A stretch of 33,409 bases of DNA. It comes from Cytobacillus oceanisediminis. GTDB taxonomy: Bacteria; Bacillota; Bacilli; Bacillales; Cytobacillaceae. The position numbers and the translations under genes are program-made. Below the pieces are notes generated by a model that saw only the letters and a list, made by a program, of their open reading frames with translations, searched no databases and was not told the origin of the DNA. Shown here piece after piece: positions 7,751 to 15,871 of this stretch (its first letter is position 1; every line of letters starts with the position of its first letter). Where the stretch lies: positions 1-33,409 of the forward strand of contig NZ_VLKI01000032.1 in assembly GCF_007830235.1 (NCBI RefSeq). The letters are read 5' to 3'.

Positions 7751-8968
7751 TTAAACTGGCTGCACTTGTTCAGCCAGGACTTCCGCAAAGCCATGATCTC
7801 CAAGTATTTGATAAGCAATTAGAGTGGTATCGTCCAATGAATCCACAGCTTCCTCTGAAGCCTTTACAATTACCGCATCCGATGAAATTCTTCCAAGGAT
7901 TTCAAAGTCTTCAGGTAATTTTGCGTGGTCTGCTTCTCCAAGCAATGCCCATACAGGCAATCCCCCCTCAATCCCTTCAGCTTCATCTTCTTCAAAAACA
8001 GCCGGGAAATCATTTGTACCAAGATGGATCAAGTCCTCTACAATCGCACTCGCTGTTGGAAACATTCCCGCTCCAGGCCCTTGGAGGCTTATATTCCCTA
8101 CGATATCTGCATCAATCGAAACCGCGTTTTGTACTCCTTCAACCCTGTACAAAGGATGCGACTCCCCAACCAATACGGGTTTCACTGTACATCGGACTTC
8201 ATTTTTTTCCTTCTCAAGAGAAGCCACATGCTTAAATCTTAAGCCCAGAGAAGAAGCGATATTGATTTGCTCAATAGAAATATCGGTAATACCTTTCCTT
8301 GTTGATTTCTCCCACTCCGGCGTCTTTCCGAAAACAAGTTCACTCAGGACGACCGCTTTATAAAACGCATCATATCCTTCGATATCGTTTTCAGGGTCTG
8401 CTTCTGCGTACCCTTTCTCCTGGGCGATTTTCAACGCGGTTTCAAATGAAAGCTTCTCTTCGCGCATACTAGTTAGAATAAAATTGGATGTGCCATTTAG
8501 GATGCCTTCAATCCTCTCAATTTTATTGGCATTAAGCAGCTGCTTGAGAGTCTGGATAATTGGAATCCCGCCTCCAACCGTTGCTTCAAAACCCAATGAG
8601 ACGTTATGCTCTTTTGCCAGCGTTTTTAATTCACTTCCATGATGTGCAAACATCTCTTTATTTGCTGTTATCACATGGCAGCCTCTCGTAACAGCCTGGC
8701 GCAAATAGGTATAGCCTGGCTCCTTTCCAACGATCGCATCAATCACAACGTCAAGCTTTGGAAGCTCAATAATTTTTTGAAAATCATCAGTCAGAAGCAC
8801 ATCCTTATCAGGTAAATCATGCTTATCTACATTCTTAACGAGAATAGCAGAAACCTTTACTTGTTTTCCAAGTATGGCCTGAAGCCGTCCCTGATGTTTG
8901 TTTATTGTTTCATAAACACCTTTTCCTACTGTTCCAAACCCCAAAAGCCCAACTGATATCGCTGACAT
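7751..8968 (-). CDS. hom: Homoserine dehydrogenase, SAM-riboswitch controlled
   Basis: A 405-residue NAD(P)-dependent enzyme reducing aspartate semialdehyde to homoserine. GLLGFGTVGKGV is the nucleotide-binding loop; VITANKEMFAHHG contains the conserved Lys; EATVGGGIPII and ILNGTSNFILTSM are substrate-site segments; GYAEADPENDIEGYDAFYK is the family signature. The C-terminal part after about residue 345 is short and I see no convincing full ACT domain, unlike the 433-residue B. subtilis Hom, so feedback control by threonine may be absent. ATG at 8968 has AGGAGG 9 bases upstream. Because the leader is a SAM-I riboswitch, this copy probably serves the methionine branch. A second, threonine-branch hom would then be expected elsewhere in the genome. 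Confidence 0.93.
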   Translation of the reverse strand: MSAISVGLLGFGTVGKGVYETINKHQGRLQAILGKQVKVSAILVKNVDKHDLPDKDVLLTDDFQKIIELPKLDVVIDAIVGKEPGYTYLRQAVTRGCHVITANKEMFAHHGSELKTLAKEHNVSLGFEATVGGGIPIIQTLKQLLNANKIERIEGILNGTSNFILTSMREEKLSFETALKIAQEKGYAEADPENDIEGYDAFYKAVVLSELVFGKTPEWEKSTRKGITDISIEQINIASSLGLRFKHVASLEKEKNEVRCTVKPVLVGESHPLYRVEGVQNAVSIDADIVGNISLQGPGAGMFPTASAIVEDLIHLGTNDFPAVFEEDEAEGIEGGLPVWALLGEADHAKLPEDFEILGRISSDAVIVKASEEAVDSLDDTTLIAYQILGDHGFAEVLAEQVQPV

Positions 8969-9020
8969 ATTTGCATTCCTCCTGCTTTAATAATGTGTCT
9001 TTCCAAGCCTTTAACAACAC

Positions 9021-9192
9021 AAAAAACCCCTTCTGTCCACAACAGACAAGAAGGGGTTTGAATTAAGGTACCATTCATTCCGCCTTCTCATCTTCGGAAA
9101 ATAAATTTCCTCTGAATTTGGCACCGGGCATATATATGCTGGTTGCCGAGGCTTCATAGGGTCAGTCCCTCCGCCTCTCTTGATAAGAAGTT
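9021..9192 (-). promoter_or_regulatory. SAM-I (S-box) riboswitch with terminator, upstream of hom
   Basis: The minus strand carries the S-box core: CTTATCAAGAGAGGCGGAGG, GGGACTGACCCTATGAAGCC, CGGCAACC, the GGTGCCAAATTC segment and the closing GATGAGAAGG. The aptamer spans about 9083-9192. It is followed by an intrinsic terminator (AAACCCCTTCT paired with AGAAGGGG, then TTTTTT) at 9021-9059. The stretch between them can pair alternatively as an antiterminator. Established behaviour of the class: SAM binding favours termination, so hom is expressed when SAM/methionine is low. Confidence 0.95.
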
Positions 9193-9218
9193 TTTCAGTA
9201 TTTAAATTAATTAGATAA

Positions 9219-9247
9219 ATCATAAACATTTAAATGAACCGCGTCAA
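9219..9247 (-). promoter_or_regulatory. SigA promoter of the SAM riboswitch-hom unit
   Basis: On the minus strand, -35 TTGACG (9242-9247), 17-bp spacer, -10 TATGAT (9219-9224), about 27 bases before the aptamer. Confidence 0.8.
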
Positions 9248-9287
9248 CCACTTTTTTTAAAATAGTTTTTATAAAACGCTTTCACTA

Positions 9288-9920
9288 TTAATTATTCTCA
9301 CTGGGGGTTTCGCATATGATTTCCAGGAAATGCTTCAGAATTCTTGCTGTCAGCCCCCATATGACTTTGTCCTCAAAATAGTAAAATACCTCTTTCATCT
9401 TTCTTGTTTGCCAATTATAATTTTCTCCTCCAACTATTAAGTCAAAAGGAAAATTCTCTTCAGGCTCCACTTTAAAATTAACATGGTAAGTTTCCGGCTT
9501 TACTTCCTTAAGAAAAGAAAGCGGTACAGTAAAGACTTCTTCTACCTCCGCAGGATTCGGCACAATTTGGCTGGGCGTTTTAATAATGCCTGCATAAGGA
9601 TAAATGATTTGCCCAAAAGAAATCATGTAATCTAACGGGGAAATATCTGTGATGCTATCTTCGCTAATACCCAGTTCCTCCGAGGTCTCCCGGATAGCAG
9701 TATGCTCTTCATCCCTGTCGCCAGGATCAATCCTTCCCCCTGGAAAACATACCTCACCAGGCTGCCTCCTCATTTTAAGCGAACGCACTTCAAACAGAAC
9801 ATGAATTTCCTCATTTATTTCAACCAGCGGAAGCAAAATGGCAAATTTCGAAAATCGCTCACTCCCTAAAATAACAGGGGTCCGGTCTTTCAGCTGTTTA
9901 GCCAGCTTCTCAATCTCCAC
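9288..9920 (-). CDS. Nudix hydrolase, CoA pyrophosphatase type (NudL/YeaB-like)
   Basis: A 210-residue protein. FEVRSLKMRRQPGEVCFPGG is the motif (R-S-x-x-[ML]-x-x-x-x-G-x-[VI]-x-F-P-G-G) that marks the CoA pyrophosphatase subgroup. It runs directly into the Nudix box GGRIDPGDRDEEHTAIRETS with EELGI, where the Glu residues bind magnesium. The expected reaction splits CoA to 4'-phosphopantetheine and 3',5'-ADP. The start is GTG at 9920, with GGAGGTGG 6 bases upstream; no ATG is better placed. It is monocistronic, with no gene within 290 bases upstream. The exact physiological substrate in Bacillus is not settled. Confidence 0.85.
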   Translation of the reverse strand: MEIEKLAKQLKDRTPVILGSERFSKFAILLPLVEINEEIHVLFEVRSLKMRRQPGEVCFPGGRIDPGDRDEEHTAIRETSEELGISEDSITDISPLDYMISFGQIIYPYAGIIKTPSQIVPNPAEVEEVFTVPLSFLKEVKPETYHVNFKVEPEENFPFDLIVGGENYNWQTRKMKEVFYYFEDKVIWGLTARILKHFLEIICETPSENN

Positions 9921-10152
9921 ATTTCCACCTCCAGCAGCAAGTTCCAGATAATAGAGTGTATCTTTATCATACTGTATTTACATGGATTTATTAATTCATA
10001 CGGCTCGTACCTGTTAAATATTCGGAAATCGCGTATATTTTACATACTTGGAAAAAACGCTTCATGCAGAAAACAATGTTGTACAAATCCCACTCTTAGC
10101 CGCCATTTCAAATTTTCATAGTGACATGTATGCTTCCCAATCTCTTAATAAA

Positions 10153-10178
10153 GTTTCCGAAGCCGTTCTTCCGGGAAA
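10153..10178 (+). promoter_or_regulatory. Candidate SigB promoter of the YsnF-like gene
   Basis: GTTTCC (10153-10158), 14-bp spacer, GGGAAA (10173-10178), close to the SigB consensus GTTTAA-N12-15-GGGWAW, about 35 bases before the start codon. The protein belongs to a general-stress family, which fits. Confidence 0.6.
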
Positions 10179-10213
10179 GTAAAAACAAAACAAGATTTTA
10201 GGAGTGAGAAGAT

Positions 10214-11053
10214 ATGAAGAAAAATATATTAATCGGCGGTTATGATACACAGCAGGAGCTCAAAGAAGCGATTGAAGGAGCGGAGTCCAATGGATACCAA
10301 AAAGAAAACCTGGTTATTGTCTCAAAAGATGGAGCAAATCTTGAAAGCTTTGCCGACAATTATGGTGTACACCTAAAAATAGTCGGATCCCAGGAACTGG
10401 GCAACCAGCGCTTCCTTGACTCAGTTAAAGCTCTATTTATGGGCGAAGACCCCGCAACTAGCTCGGGCATAGATCCTGATAAAAAAGACGGAACAAGATT
10501 TGATGAGCATGACCTGGATGAGTATGCCAGCATGGTTTTCGATGGTAAATATGTCTTAATCGTCGACCACTATGGCACATACCCCGCTGCCCAGAAGGAA
10601 AATCAGGGTCAGACAGAGGAGCAGACTGAAGCCTACCGGGAAAGTGCCTCAGCCCGAGAAGAGGTTCTCGAAGTAAAAGAAGAACAGCTGGACATCAAAA
10701 AACTGGCTGAAAAATCAGGTGAGGTGGAGGTTACCAAAAAAGTTGTCGAGGAACAGCAAAATGTTGACATTCCTGTCTCACATGAAGAAGCTTTTATTGA
10801 GAGGCGCAAACCGGTAAACCCGAATGCAGGCGCCCAAAAGCCTATTGACGAAGAAGAAACCCTCCGTGTGCCGCTGAGAGAAGAAGTTTTGCAAGTGGAA
10901 AAGAAACCAGTAGTAACTGAAGAGATTGTGATAGGAAAGAGAAAAGTCCAGGATACTAAGACGATCACCGAAAATGTAAAACATGAAGAAGTGGATATTA
11001 AAACACGTGCGGAACTGGACGCGGGTGAGCCTTTAAATAGGGACGAGCTGTAA
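10214..11053 (+). CDS. General stress protein with YflT-like N-terminus and YsnF/AvaK (DUF2382) C-terminus
   Basis: A 279-residue soluble protein. Residues 1-60 (NILIGGYDTQQELKEAIEGA...) form the alpha/beta 'general stress protein 17M' type domain seen in YflT and YsnF. Residues 60-135 are acidic and include a DEYASMVFDGKYVLIVD segment. Residues 150-279 contain the DUF2382/YsnF repeats: pairs such as LEVKEEQLDIKK with EVTKKVVEEQ, and LRVPLREEVLQVEKKPV with TEEIVIGKRKVQDTKTITE. The C-terminal part is rich in Glu, Lys and Val and should form extended beta repeats. ATG has TAGGAGTG upstream. Function is unknown; family members are induced by stress in B. subtilis, in line with the SigB-like promoter. 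Confidence 0.85.
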   Translation: MKKNILIGGYDTQQELKEAIEGAESNGYQKENLVIVSKDGANLESFADNYGVHLKIVGSQELGNQRFLDSVKALFMGEDPATSSGIDPDKKDGTRFDEHDLDEYASMVFDGKYVLIVDHYGTYPAAQKENQGQTEEQTEAYRESASAREEVLEVKEEQLDIKKLAEKSGEVEVTKKVVEEQQNVDIPVSHEEAFIERRKPVNPNAGAQKPIDEEETLRVPLREEVLQVEKKPVVTEEIVIGKRKVQDTKTITENVKHEEVDIKTRAELDAGEPLNRDEL

Positions 11054-11246
11054 TAGTTTTTTCACCCTAAATGAAAAATGATCGGGATCTATAAGAATAT
11101 ATTTTCTAAAATGGGTATATTCATATCAATCAAAGGGATGGCGAATTGACGGAAATTAAATGGAATTCTCCACCAGCATAGCACGGGAAGGTATTTTCCT
11201 GGGCAGACTAGGAACCTTTTTCATGCCATATGGACGTATTTTTTAT

Positions 11247-11270
11247 GACCCCAATTTTGGGGTCTTTTTT
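11247..11270. terminator. Terminator between the YsnF-like gene and yhbH
   Basis: GACCCC-AATTTT-GGGGTC followed by TTTTTT; A run on the other side, so it can work in both directions. The 190 bases between the YsnF stop and this hairpin hold no gene I can support. Confidence 0.85.
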
Positions 11271-11275
11271 CTGCG

Positions 11276-11303
11276 AAAATAAAAAGAGAGGTTTCCCCCT
11301 CTT
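11276..11303 (-). terminator. Weak terminator at the yhbH stop
   Basis: On the minus strand AGAGG...CCTCT encloses GGGAAA, followed by CTTTTTATTTT. The stem is only 5 bp, so the hairpin at 11247-11270 may do most of the work. Confidence 0.5.
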
Positions 11304-11304
11304 A

Positions 11305-12477
11305 TTAAGCATACATCTTCTTTTCATCTTCTTGTTTAAAAAAGCTCTTCATGGCGTGGAATACGTCTGCTTTTTGCTTGAGAATATAATATCGGAAATC
11401 GTCGTTTTTGATGTTTTTATACGCGGACATTAGGGTCGAGTGTCGGTTGTACTGGTTGACTTCGCCGTATCCAAACATATTGGATACTTTCATTAGGTCT
11501 TCCACAAGCTTTACGCAACGGGCATTGTCAGAGGTCAGGTTATCACCGTCAGAGAAATGGAACGGGTAAATATTATATTTGCGCGGGTTGTATTTCATAT
11601 CAATAAGTTCAAGCGCTTTACGGTATGCAGACGAGCAAATCGTTCCTCCGCTCTCACCCTTGGAGAAGAAATCCTCCTCTGAGACCACCTTCGCTTCTGT
11701 ATGGTGGGCAATAAATTCAATTTCCACCGTTTCGTATTTAGTCCTCAGGAATCGGGTCATCCAGAAGAAAAAGCTTCTGGCCATATACTTTTCCCAGATC
11801 CCCATGCTGCCGCTCGTATCCATCATGGCCAGCACAACTGCTTTTGAATCCGGCTTTACAATTTCATTCCATGTTTTGAACTTCAAATCTTCCTTATAAA
11901 TTGGGTGGAAGGCTGCCTTGCCGCTCATCGCATTACGTTTGAATGCAGACATCATCGTCCGTTTCTTATCAATATTGCCCATGAGCCCCGTTTTCCGGAT
12001 ATCATTAAATTCTATGTTTTCCACCAGGTTTTCATCCTGTTCTTTTTTCTTCAAATTAGGCAATTCCAGCTGTTTAAAAAGTGCTTCCTCAATTTCCATT
12101 AATGAAACTTCTGCTTCGAAATAATCCTCGCCTGCCTGGTCGCCTGCTCCCTGCCCTTTTCCGGGCCCTTTTTGGCTGCCGGAACCATCGCGTGCCACTA
12201 CATCTCCAATTTGGCTATCTCCATCGCCTTGGCCGACATGTTTATTTTTATCATAGTTATAACGGATTTTGTATTCGTCCAATGAACGAATTGGTATTTT
12301 TACTACTTCCCGCCCATTCGACATCACAATGTTCTCTTCCGTTATTAAATCAGGCAAATTGTTGCGGATTGCTTCTTGAACTTTATCCTGATGACGCTGC
12401 TGGTCATCATGGCCTTTGCGATGGAGGGACCAATCTTCTTGGGATATTACAAACTGATGGTTATTGACATTCGTCAT
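11305..12477 (-). CDS. yhbH: Sporulation protein YhbH (DUF444, von Willebrand-A-like)
   Basis: A 390-residue cytosolic protein colinear with B. subtilis YhbH (392 residues). Residues 1-80 contain the conserved QEDWSLHRKGHDDQQRHQDK and VKIPIRSLDEYKIRYNY segments. Residues 95-120 are a low-complexity Gly/Gln/Asp linker. The vWA-like domain starts at about 220 with a MIDAS motif VLAMMDTSGSMG, and GESGGTICSSAYRKAL and IYPFHFSDGDN follow. ATG at 12477 has AAAGGAGGGG 6 bases upstream. It lies downstream of prkA on the same strand, separated by about 1.3 kb with two small genes. PrkA and YhbH (with SpoVR) form a conserved stress or sporulation set in many bacteria (yeaG-yeaH-ycgB in enterobacteria). 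In B. subtilis it is made under SigE; I found no convincing SigE box in its own upstream region. Confidence 0.94.
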   Translation of the reverse strand: MTNVNNHQFVISQEDWSLHRKGHDDQQRHQDKVQEAIRNNLPDLITEENIVMSNGREVVKIPIRSLDEYKIRYNYDKNKHVGQGDGDSQIGDVVARDGSGSQKGPGKGQGAGDQAGEDYFEAEVSLMEIEEALFKQLELPNLKKKEQDENLVENIEFNDIRKTGLMGNIDKKRTMMSAFKRNAMSGKAAFHPIYKEDLKFKTWNEIVKPDSKAVVLAMMDTSGSMGIWEKYMARSFFFWMTRFLRTKYETVEIEFIAHHTEAKVVSEEDFFSKGESGGTICSSAYRKALELIDMKYNPRKYNIYPFHFSDGDNLTSDNARCVKLVEDLMKVSNMFGYGEVNQYNRHSTLMSAYKNIKNDDFRYYILKQKADVFHAMKSFFKQEDEKKMYA

Positions 12478-12800
12478 TTTAACCCCTCCTTTAAAAATTA
12501 AATTTTTTCACACATTCCAGCCTTCCAACATACAATATCGCGAGTGTCAAAAAAGATGCATCGTCCCTAAATCAGCAGTCTGCCTGCTTTCCATAGACTC
12601 ATTTCCCTGCCATATCGGCAGCTTCCAAAACCCTTTTAGGCTCCTGCAAAAGAAATGTTTATTACTCTATCTTATGCAAGAAGACAAAATAATTTACAAA
12701 TAATTTTGACAATAAGACATTAGTAGCCTCTTTTGGACAAGCCCTTTTTTAAAAATGGGTTGGCGTCCTAGGACTGTGCCAGTTTTTTATACATAAATAA
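12478..12800. other. AT-rich gap between yhbH and the next small gene
   Basis: No gene, RNA fold or convincing promoter is visible here. It must contain the yhbH leader and promoter on the minus strand (TTGACA occurs at about 12550 but no good -10 follows at 16-18 bp). Confidence 0.5.
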
Positions 12801-12822
12801 ACCTCCGCTATTTAGCGGAGGT
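12801..12822 (-). terminator. Terminator overlapping the stop of the 61-residue gene
   Basis: ACCTCCGCTA and TAGCGGAGGT form a perfect stem, with a moderate T-rich tail on the minus strand. The stop codon TAA of the upstream gene is inside the stem. Confidence 0.7.
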
Positions 12823-12997
12823 CTTTATCTTCCTTCTTATTCTGTATAGGATCAGGGTATTTACTATATTCTTCCTTTAATTCTTTATTGGTACGCAGGT
12901 TTTCCATCTGATTGCCCAGATTCTTCATCTCTTCAACGTTCTCTGCCATTGAGCTGTTTCTCGGTGTATAATTCTTGTCCAATTCTTTCTTTTTCAT
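12812..12997 (-). CDS. Small charged hypothetical protein
   Basis: A 61-residue protein beginning MKKKELDKNYTPRNSSMAEN. It is hydrophilic, rich in Lys, Glu and Asn, with a likely helix over MAENVEEMKNLGNQMENLR and no hydrophobic segment. ATG at 12997 is preferred over the in-frame GTG three codons earlier because AGAGGTG sits just upstream of it. I do not recognise the family. Its own terminator, ribosome binding site and position between yhbH and prkA (both sporulation genes) make it likely to be real and perhaps a forespore or mother-cell small protein, but that is inference only. Confidence 0.6.
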   Translation of the reverse strand: MKKKELDKNYTPRNSSMAENVEEMKNLGNQMENLRTNKELKEEYSKYPDPIQNKKEDKDLR

Positions 12998-13109
12998 GAA
13001 TATCACCTCTAGTGGTTATATTCCCCGATCTGGCTTGTTTAAACTTTTCCCTTGCTTCGGTCATAAAAAAAGCCAAGCCAAAATATGATTTAACCAAAGG
13101 GGGGATTTA

Positions 13110-13247
13110 ATGAGCGAATTCCTTTGCTGTGACCGGTGCGGTGAATTATCCATATATGATCGGACTGCTTATATTGAAAATAAGCCAGTTTGTCCGGAAT
13201 GCCAGGAGAAACGTGACGATCTTATAAAAAAAGCTGAAGAAAAATGA
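13110..13247 (+). CDS. Tiny zinc-ribbon protein
   Basis: A 45-residue protein, MSEFLCCDRCGELS... Two pairs, C7-x2-C10 and C28-x2-C31 (CDRC and CPEC), make a treble-clef or rubredoxin-like zinc knuckle, followed by a charged helix (QEKRDDLIKKAEEK). AAAGGGGGG is 4-9 bases before the ATG, and a strong terminator follows 4 bases after the stop, so both ends are well defined. Function is unknown; the layout is like the C-terminal zinc finger of DksA/TraR-type proteins but far too short to be one. Confidence 0.8.
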   Translation: MSEFLCCDRCGELSIYDRTAYIENKPVCPECQEKRDDLIKKAEEK

Positions 13248-13250
13248 TTG

Positions 13251-13272
13251 AGAGGCGCTCCGCCTCTTTTTT
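13251..13272 (+). terminator. Terminator of the zinc-ribbon gene
   Basis: AGAGGCG-CTC-CGCCTCT followed by TTTTTA. Confidence 0.9.
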
Positions 13273-13348
13273 ATTTGGGATTATACTCCATTTTTTGGCG
13301 CTCTTTTTGCTTTTATATAAAGGCTGTTTTCGCAAACTTTGTTGCTAA

Positions 13349-13545
13349 GTGAGGAGAGGTTGATTTCCGCTCCAGGATGCTCAGCAAACCGCGGGGCGGG
13401 CGGTGAGCATCCTCGGTGCGCAGCACCTGTGGGATCTCACCTGTCCCGCTCCTCCCGCAGGACATTGAATAAGCTTCTTTGAATAACACCGCACGAAGAA
13501 AATGCGAATGCATTTTCGCGGGATTAGCACCTTACGCTCCAATCA
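13349..13545. repeat. GC-rich dispersed intergenic element with several hairpins
   Basis: This stretch is much richer in GC than its surroundings. It holds nested palindromes: GGATGCTCA (13375-13383) with TGAGCATCC (13404-13412), GGTGC-GCA-GCACC (13415-13427), and GAAAATGC with GCATTTTC (13498-13517). The segments GGTTGATTTCCGCTCCAGGA and GCTCCTCCCGCAGGAC are familiar to me as parts of a non-coding repeat found many times in Bacillus genomes. No coding potential is credible. The rest of the 13273-13751 gap is AT-rich and I see nothing in it. Confidence 0.7.
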
Positions 13546-13751
13546 ACCAACCTTGTTTACCTCACAGAACCTATTCAAAAACAACAATCTTTTAGAAAAG
13601 AGCATATATAAATTAGGCCTTCATTTTCGCCGTTCTGGCATTCTTTAGACACTAAATGCGAGCTGTCTATTATACTTATTTGCAAAAACCATCCTTTATT
13701 TACAGATTTTCCAATATATTTTGCAAATTCCCCAAATGCTATCTGCATAAA

Positions 13752-13780
13752 AAAGCCTGGCAGCATTTTGCCAGGCTTTT
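13752..13780 (-). terminator. Terminator of prkA
   Basis: AAAGCCTGGCA and TGCCAGGCTTT form a long stem with T runs in both orientations, 7 bases past the prkA stop. Confidence 0.9.
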
Positions 13781-13786
13781 TAAAAT

Positions 13787-15682
13787 TTATCGATTCAGCA
13801 AGCTTCCAACATAGCGCAGCAATTCATTTGCTGAAGTTGAGTTATAACCATGCTCATCAATTAATCTTGCTACCACTTCATTGACCTTCTTCAGCTGCTG
13901 CTCATCCGGTGTTTTAGAGGATGTCGTAATCTTTACTACATCCTTCAGGTCAGCAAATAACTTCTTCTGGATGGCTTCACGAAGGCGATCATGTGAATTA
14001 TAGTCAAACCGCTTTCCTTTTCTCGCATATGCGGAAATACGGATAAGGATCTCTTCTCTGAACGCTTTTTTCGCATTTTCCGAAATGCCGATTTGCTCCT
14101 CGATGGAACGCATCAGCTTTTCATCCGGGCTGATTTCCTCGCCTGTTAATGGATCGCGCAGCTTCGCCTTATTGCAGTATGCCTCGACATTATCAAGATA
14201 GTTTTCCATAAGTGTTTTCGCGGATTCTTCATAAGAGTAGACAAACGCTTTTTGGACTTCTTTTTTGGCAATATCATCATATTCTTTGCGGGCAAGTGAA
14301 ATAAAGTTCAGGTATCTTTCCTTAAGTTCTGGAGTGATGGATGGATGCTGATCCAATCCCTCCTTCAGAGAACGCAATACATCAAGCGCATTAATGCTGG
14401 TAATATTTTTGCGGATGATCGTAGAAGAGATCCGGTTAATTACATAACGCGGATCAATACCGCTCATGCCTTCATCCGAATGCTCTTTTTTCAATTCATC
14501 TACGTCCGCTCTGTTATAGCCCTCTACGCTTTCTCCATCATACAAACGCATTTTCTTTACTAAATCAATATCGCCTTTTTTCGGATCCTTCAGACGGGTT
14601 AAGATCGTAAACATCGCTGCAACTCTCAAGGTATGCGGAGCGATATGCACATTAGCAACATCGCTTTCGCGAATCATTTTATCGTAAATCTTTTCTTCTT
14701 CTGAAACTTTTAGATTATAAGGAACCGGCATGACGATTATCCGGGAATGCAGCGCTTCGTTTTTCTTGTTTGAAATGAACGAACGGTACTCCGTTTCGTT
14801 CGTGTGAGCTACAATTAGCTCATCTGCTGAAATTAAGGCAAAACGCCCTGCTTTAAAATTGCCTTCCTGTGTGAGAGATAATAAATGCCATAAGAATTTC
14901 TCATCGCACTTCAGCATTTCCTGGAATTCCATCATACCGCGGTTTGCCTTGTTCAGTTCCCCATCGAAGCGATAGGCGCGAGGATCGGATTCTGATCCAT
15001 ATTCAGCAATGGTTGAAAAGTCGATGCTGCCAGTTAAATCGGCAATATCCTGAGATTTGGGATCTGAAGGGCTGAAAGTTCCAATTCCTACCCTGCGGTC
15101 CTCTGAGAAAATAATTCTCTCAATCATAACATCCTCTATACGGCCGCCATACTCCTGTTCGAGGCGCATACTATTCAATGGCGATAAGTTTCCTTCAATT
15201 CTGATTCCATATTCATCATAAAAGTCCTTGCGGAGATGATGCGGGATTAAATGAAGCGGATCTTCATGCATTGGGCAGCCCTTAATAGCATAGACCGCTC
15301 CCCTATCAGAATGAGAATATTGCTCCAAACCTCTTTTTAGCATTGTCACTAATGTTGATTTACCGCCGCTGACCGGCCCCATTAGTAAAAGGATCCTTTT
15401 TCGTACATCCAGGCGTTTGGCTGCCGGATGGAAATATTCCTCCACGAGCCTTTCAAGCGCTTCTTCAAGGCCAAAAAGCTGATTGCTGAAAAACTGATAT
15501 CTTTTTTGCCCCTTCACTTCTTCCACACTGGCATCTTTAATCATGTTATATACCCGTGAATGTGCTGACTGGGCAACCCATGGCTTCTCTTTAACAATTT
15601 CTAAATACTCTCCAAAAGTCCCTTCCCATTTAAGCTTTTCCTCTTCATGTCGATACATCTCAATTTTTTTTAGAATATCCAT
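13787..15682 (-). CDS. prkA: Serine protein kinase / AAA+ protein PrkA
   Basis: A 631-residue cytosolic protein, the same length as B. subtilis PrkA and near-identical in long blocks that I recall from it. Walker A is GPVSGGKST at about residues 102-110. GIGTFSPSDPKSQDIADLTG and GRFALISADELIVAHTNETE belong to the AAA-like domain, with the PrkA C-terminal domain after about 390 (VYSYEESAKTLMENYLDNVE, EEILIRISAYARKGKRFDYN). The family was described as a serine kinase, and a Lon-like ATP-dependent protease activity has also been proposed. ATG at 15682 (MDILKK) is chosen because GGGGGAGGT lies 5 bases upstream; an ATG 21 bases earlier would place the ribosome binding site inside the gene. A SigE-type promoter lies at 15723-15751. 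It functions with yhbH in sporulation. Confidence 0.95.
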   Translation of the reverse strand: MDILKKIEMYRHEEEKLKWEGTFGEYLEIVKEKPWVAQSAHSRVYNMIKDASVEEVKGQKRYQFFSNQLFGLEEALERLVEEYFHPAAKRLDVRKRILLLMGPVSGGKSTLVTMLKRGLEQYSHSDRGAVYAIKGCPMHEDPLHLIPHHLRKDFYDEYGIRIEGNLSPLNSMRLEQEYGGRIEDVMIERIIFSEDRRVGIGTFSPSDPKSQDIADLTGSIDFSTIAEYGSESDPRAYRFDGELNKANRGMMEFQEMLKCDEKFLWHLLSLTQEGNFKAGRFALISADELIVAHTNETEYRSFISNKKNEALHSRIIVMPVPYNLKVSEEEKIYDKMIRESDVANVHIAPHTLRVAAMFTILTRLKDPKKGDIDLVKKMRLYDGESVEGYNRADVDELKKEHSDEGMSGIDPRYVINRISSTIIRKNITSINALDVLRSLKEGLDQHPSITPELKERYLNFISLARKEYDDIAKKEVQKAFVYSYEESAKTLMENYLDNVEAYCNKAKLRDPLTGEEISPDEKLMRSIEEQIGISENAKKAFREEILIRISAYARKGKRFDYNSHDRLREAIQKKLFADLKDVVKITTSSKTPDEQQLKKVNEVVARLIDEHGYNSTSANELLRYVGSLLNR

Positions 15683-15722
15683 AAGGACCTCCCCCTGTCG
15701 CATTATCAGAGACGATTAATAT

Positions 15723-15751
15723 ACTCTATGCGCTTGGGCAATTGAACATGC
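15723..15751 (-). promoter_or_regulatory. Candidate SigE promoter of prkA
   Basis: On the minus strand, GCATGTT (15745-15751), 14-bp spacer, CATAGAGT (15723-15730). This matches KMATATT-N14-CATACAMT at 6 of 7 and 6 of 8 positions, and lies about 40 bases upstream of the ATG. prkA is SigE-dependent in B. subtilis. Confidence 0.65.
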
Positions 15752-15871
15752 GTATCTGTTGAGAGTTTGATTTGTCCTTTTTATGGGGATGGTATATAGG
15801 AGTTCTAAAACCTTGGTTTAGAAAAAATTTTGCAGTACAGGCAAGCTGTAAAAAAAACTCTACACTTTTCA

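Noticed and set aside
7824..8363. Several overlapping plus-strand frames opposite hom
   Set aside because: Shadow frames of hom; no ribosome binding site or recognisable domain.
9011..9229. Minus-strand frame through the hom leader
   Set aside because: It is the SAM riboswitch RNA; the translation has no protein character.
11054..11246. A small RNA gene ending at the 11247-11270 terminator
   Set aside because: No promoter with acceptable spacing and no recognisable fold; likely just the 3' end of the YsnF-like transcript.
12081..12467. Plus-strand frame opposite yhbH
   Set aside because: Shadow frame of a highly conserved gene.
13313..13513. Minus-strand frame in the GC-rich element
   Set aside because: The region is a non-coding repeat with palindromes; the frame crosses all hairpins and has no ribosome binding site.
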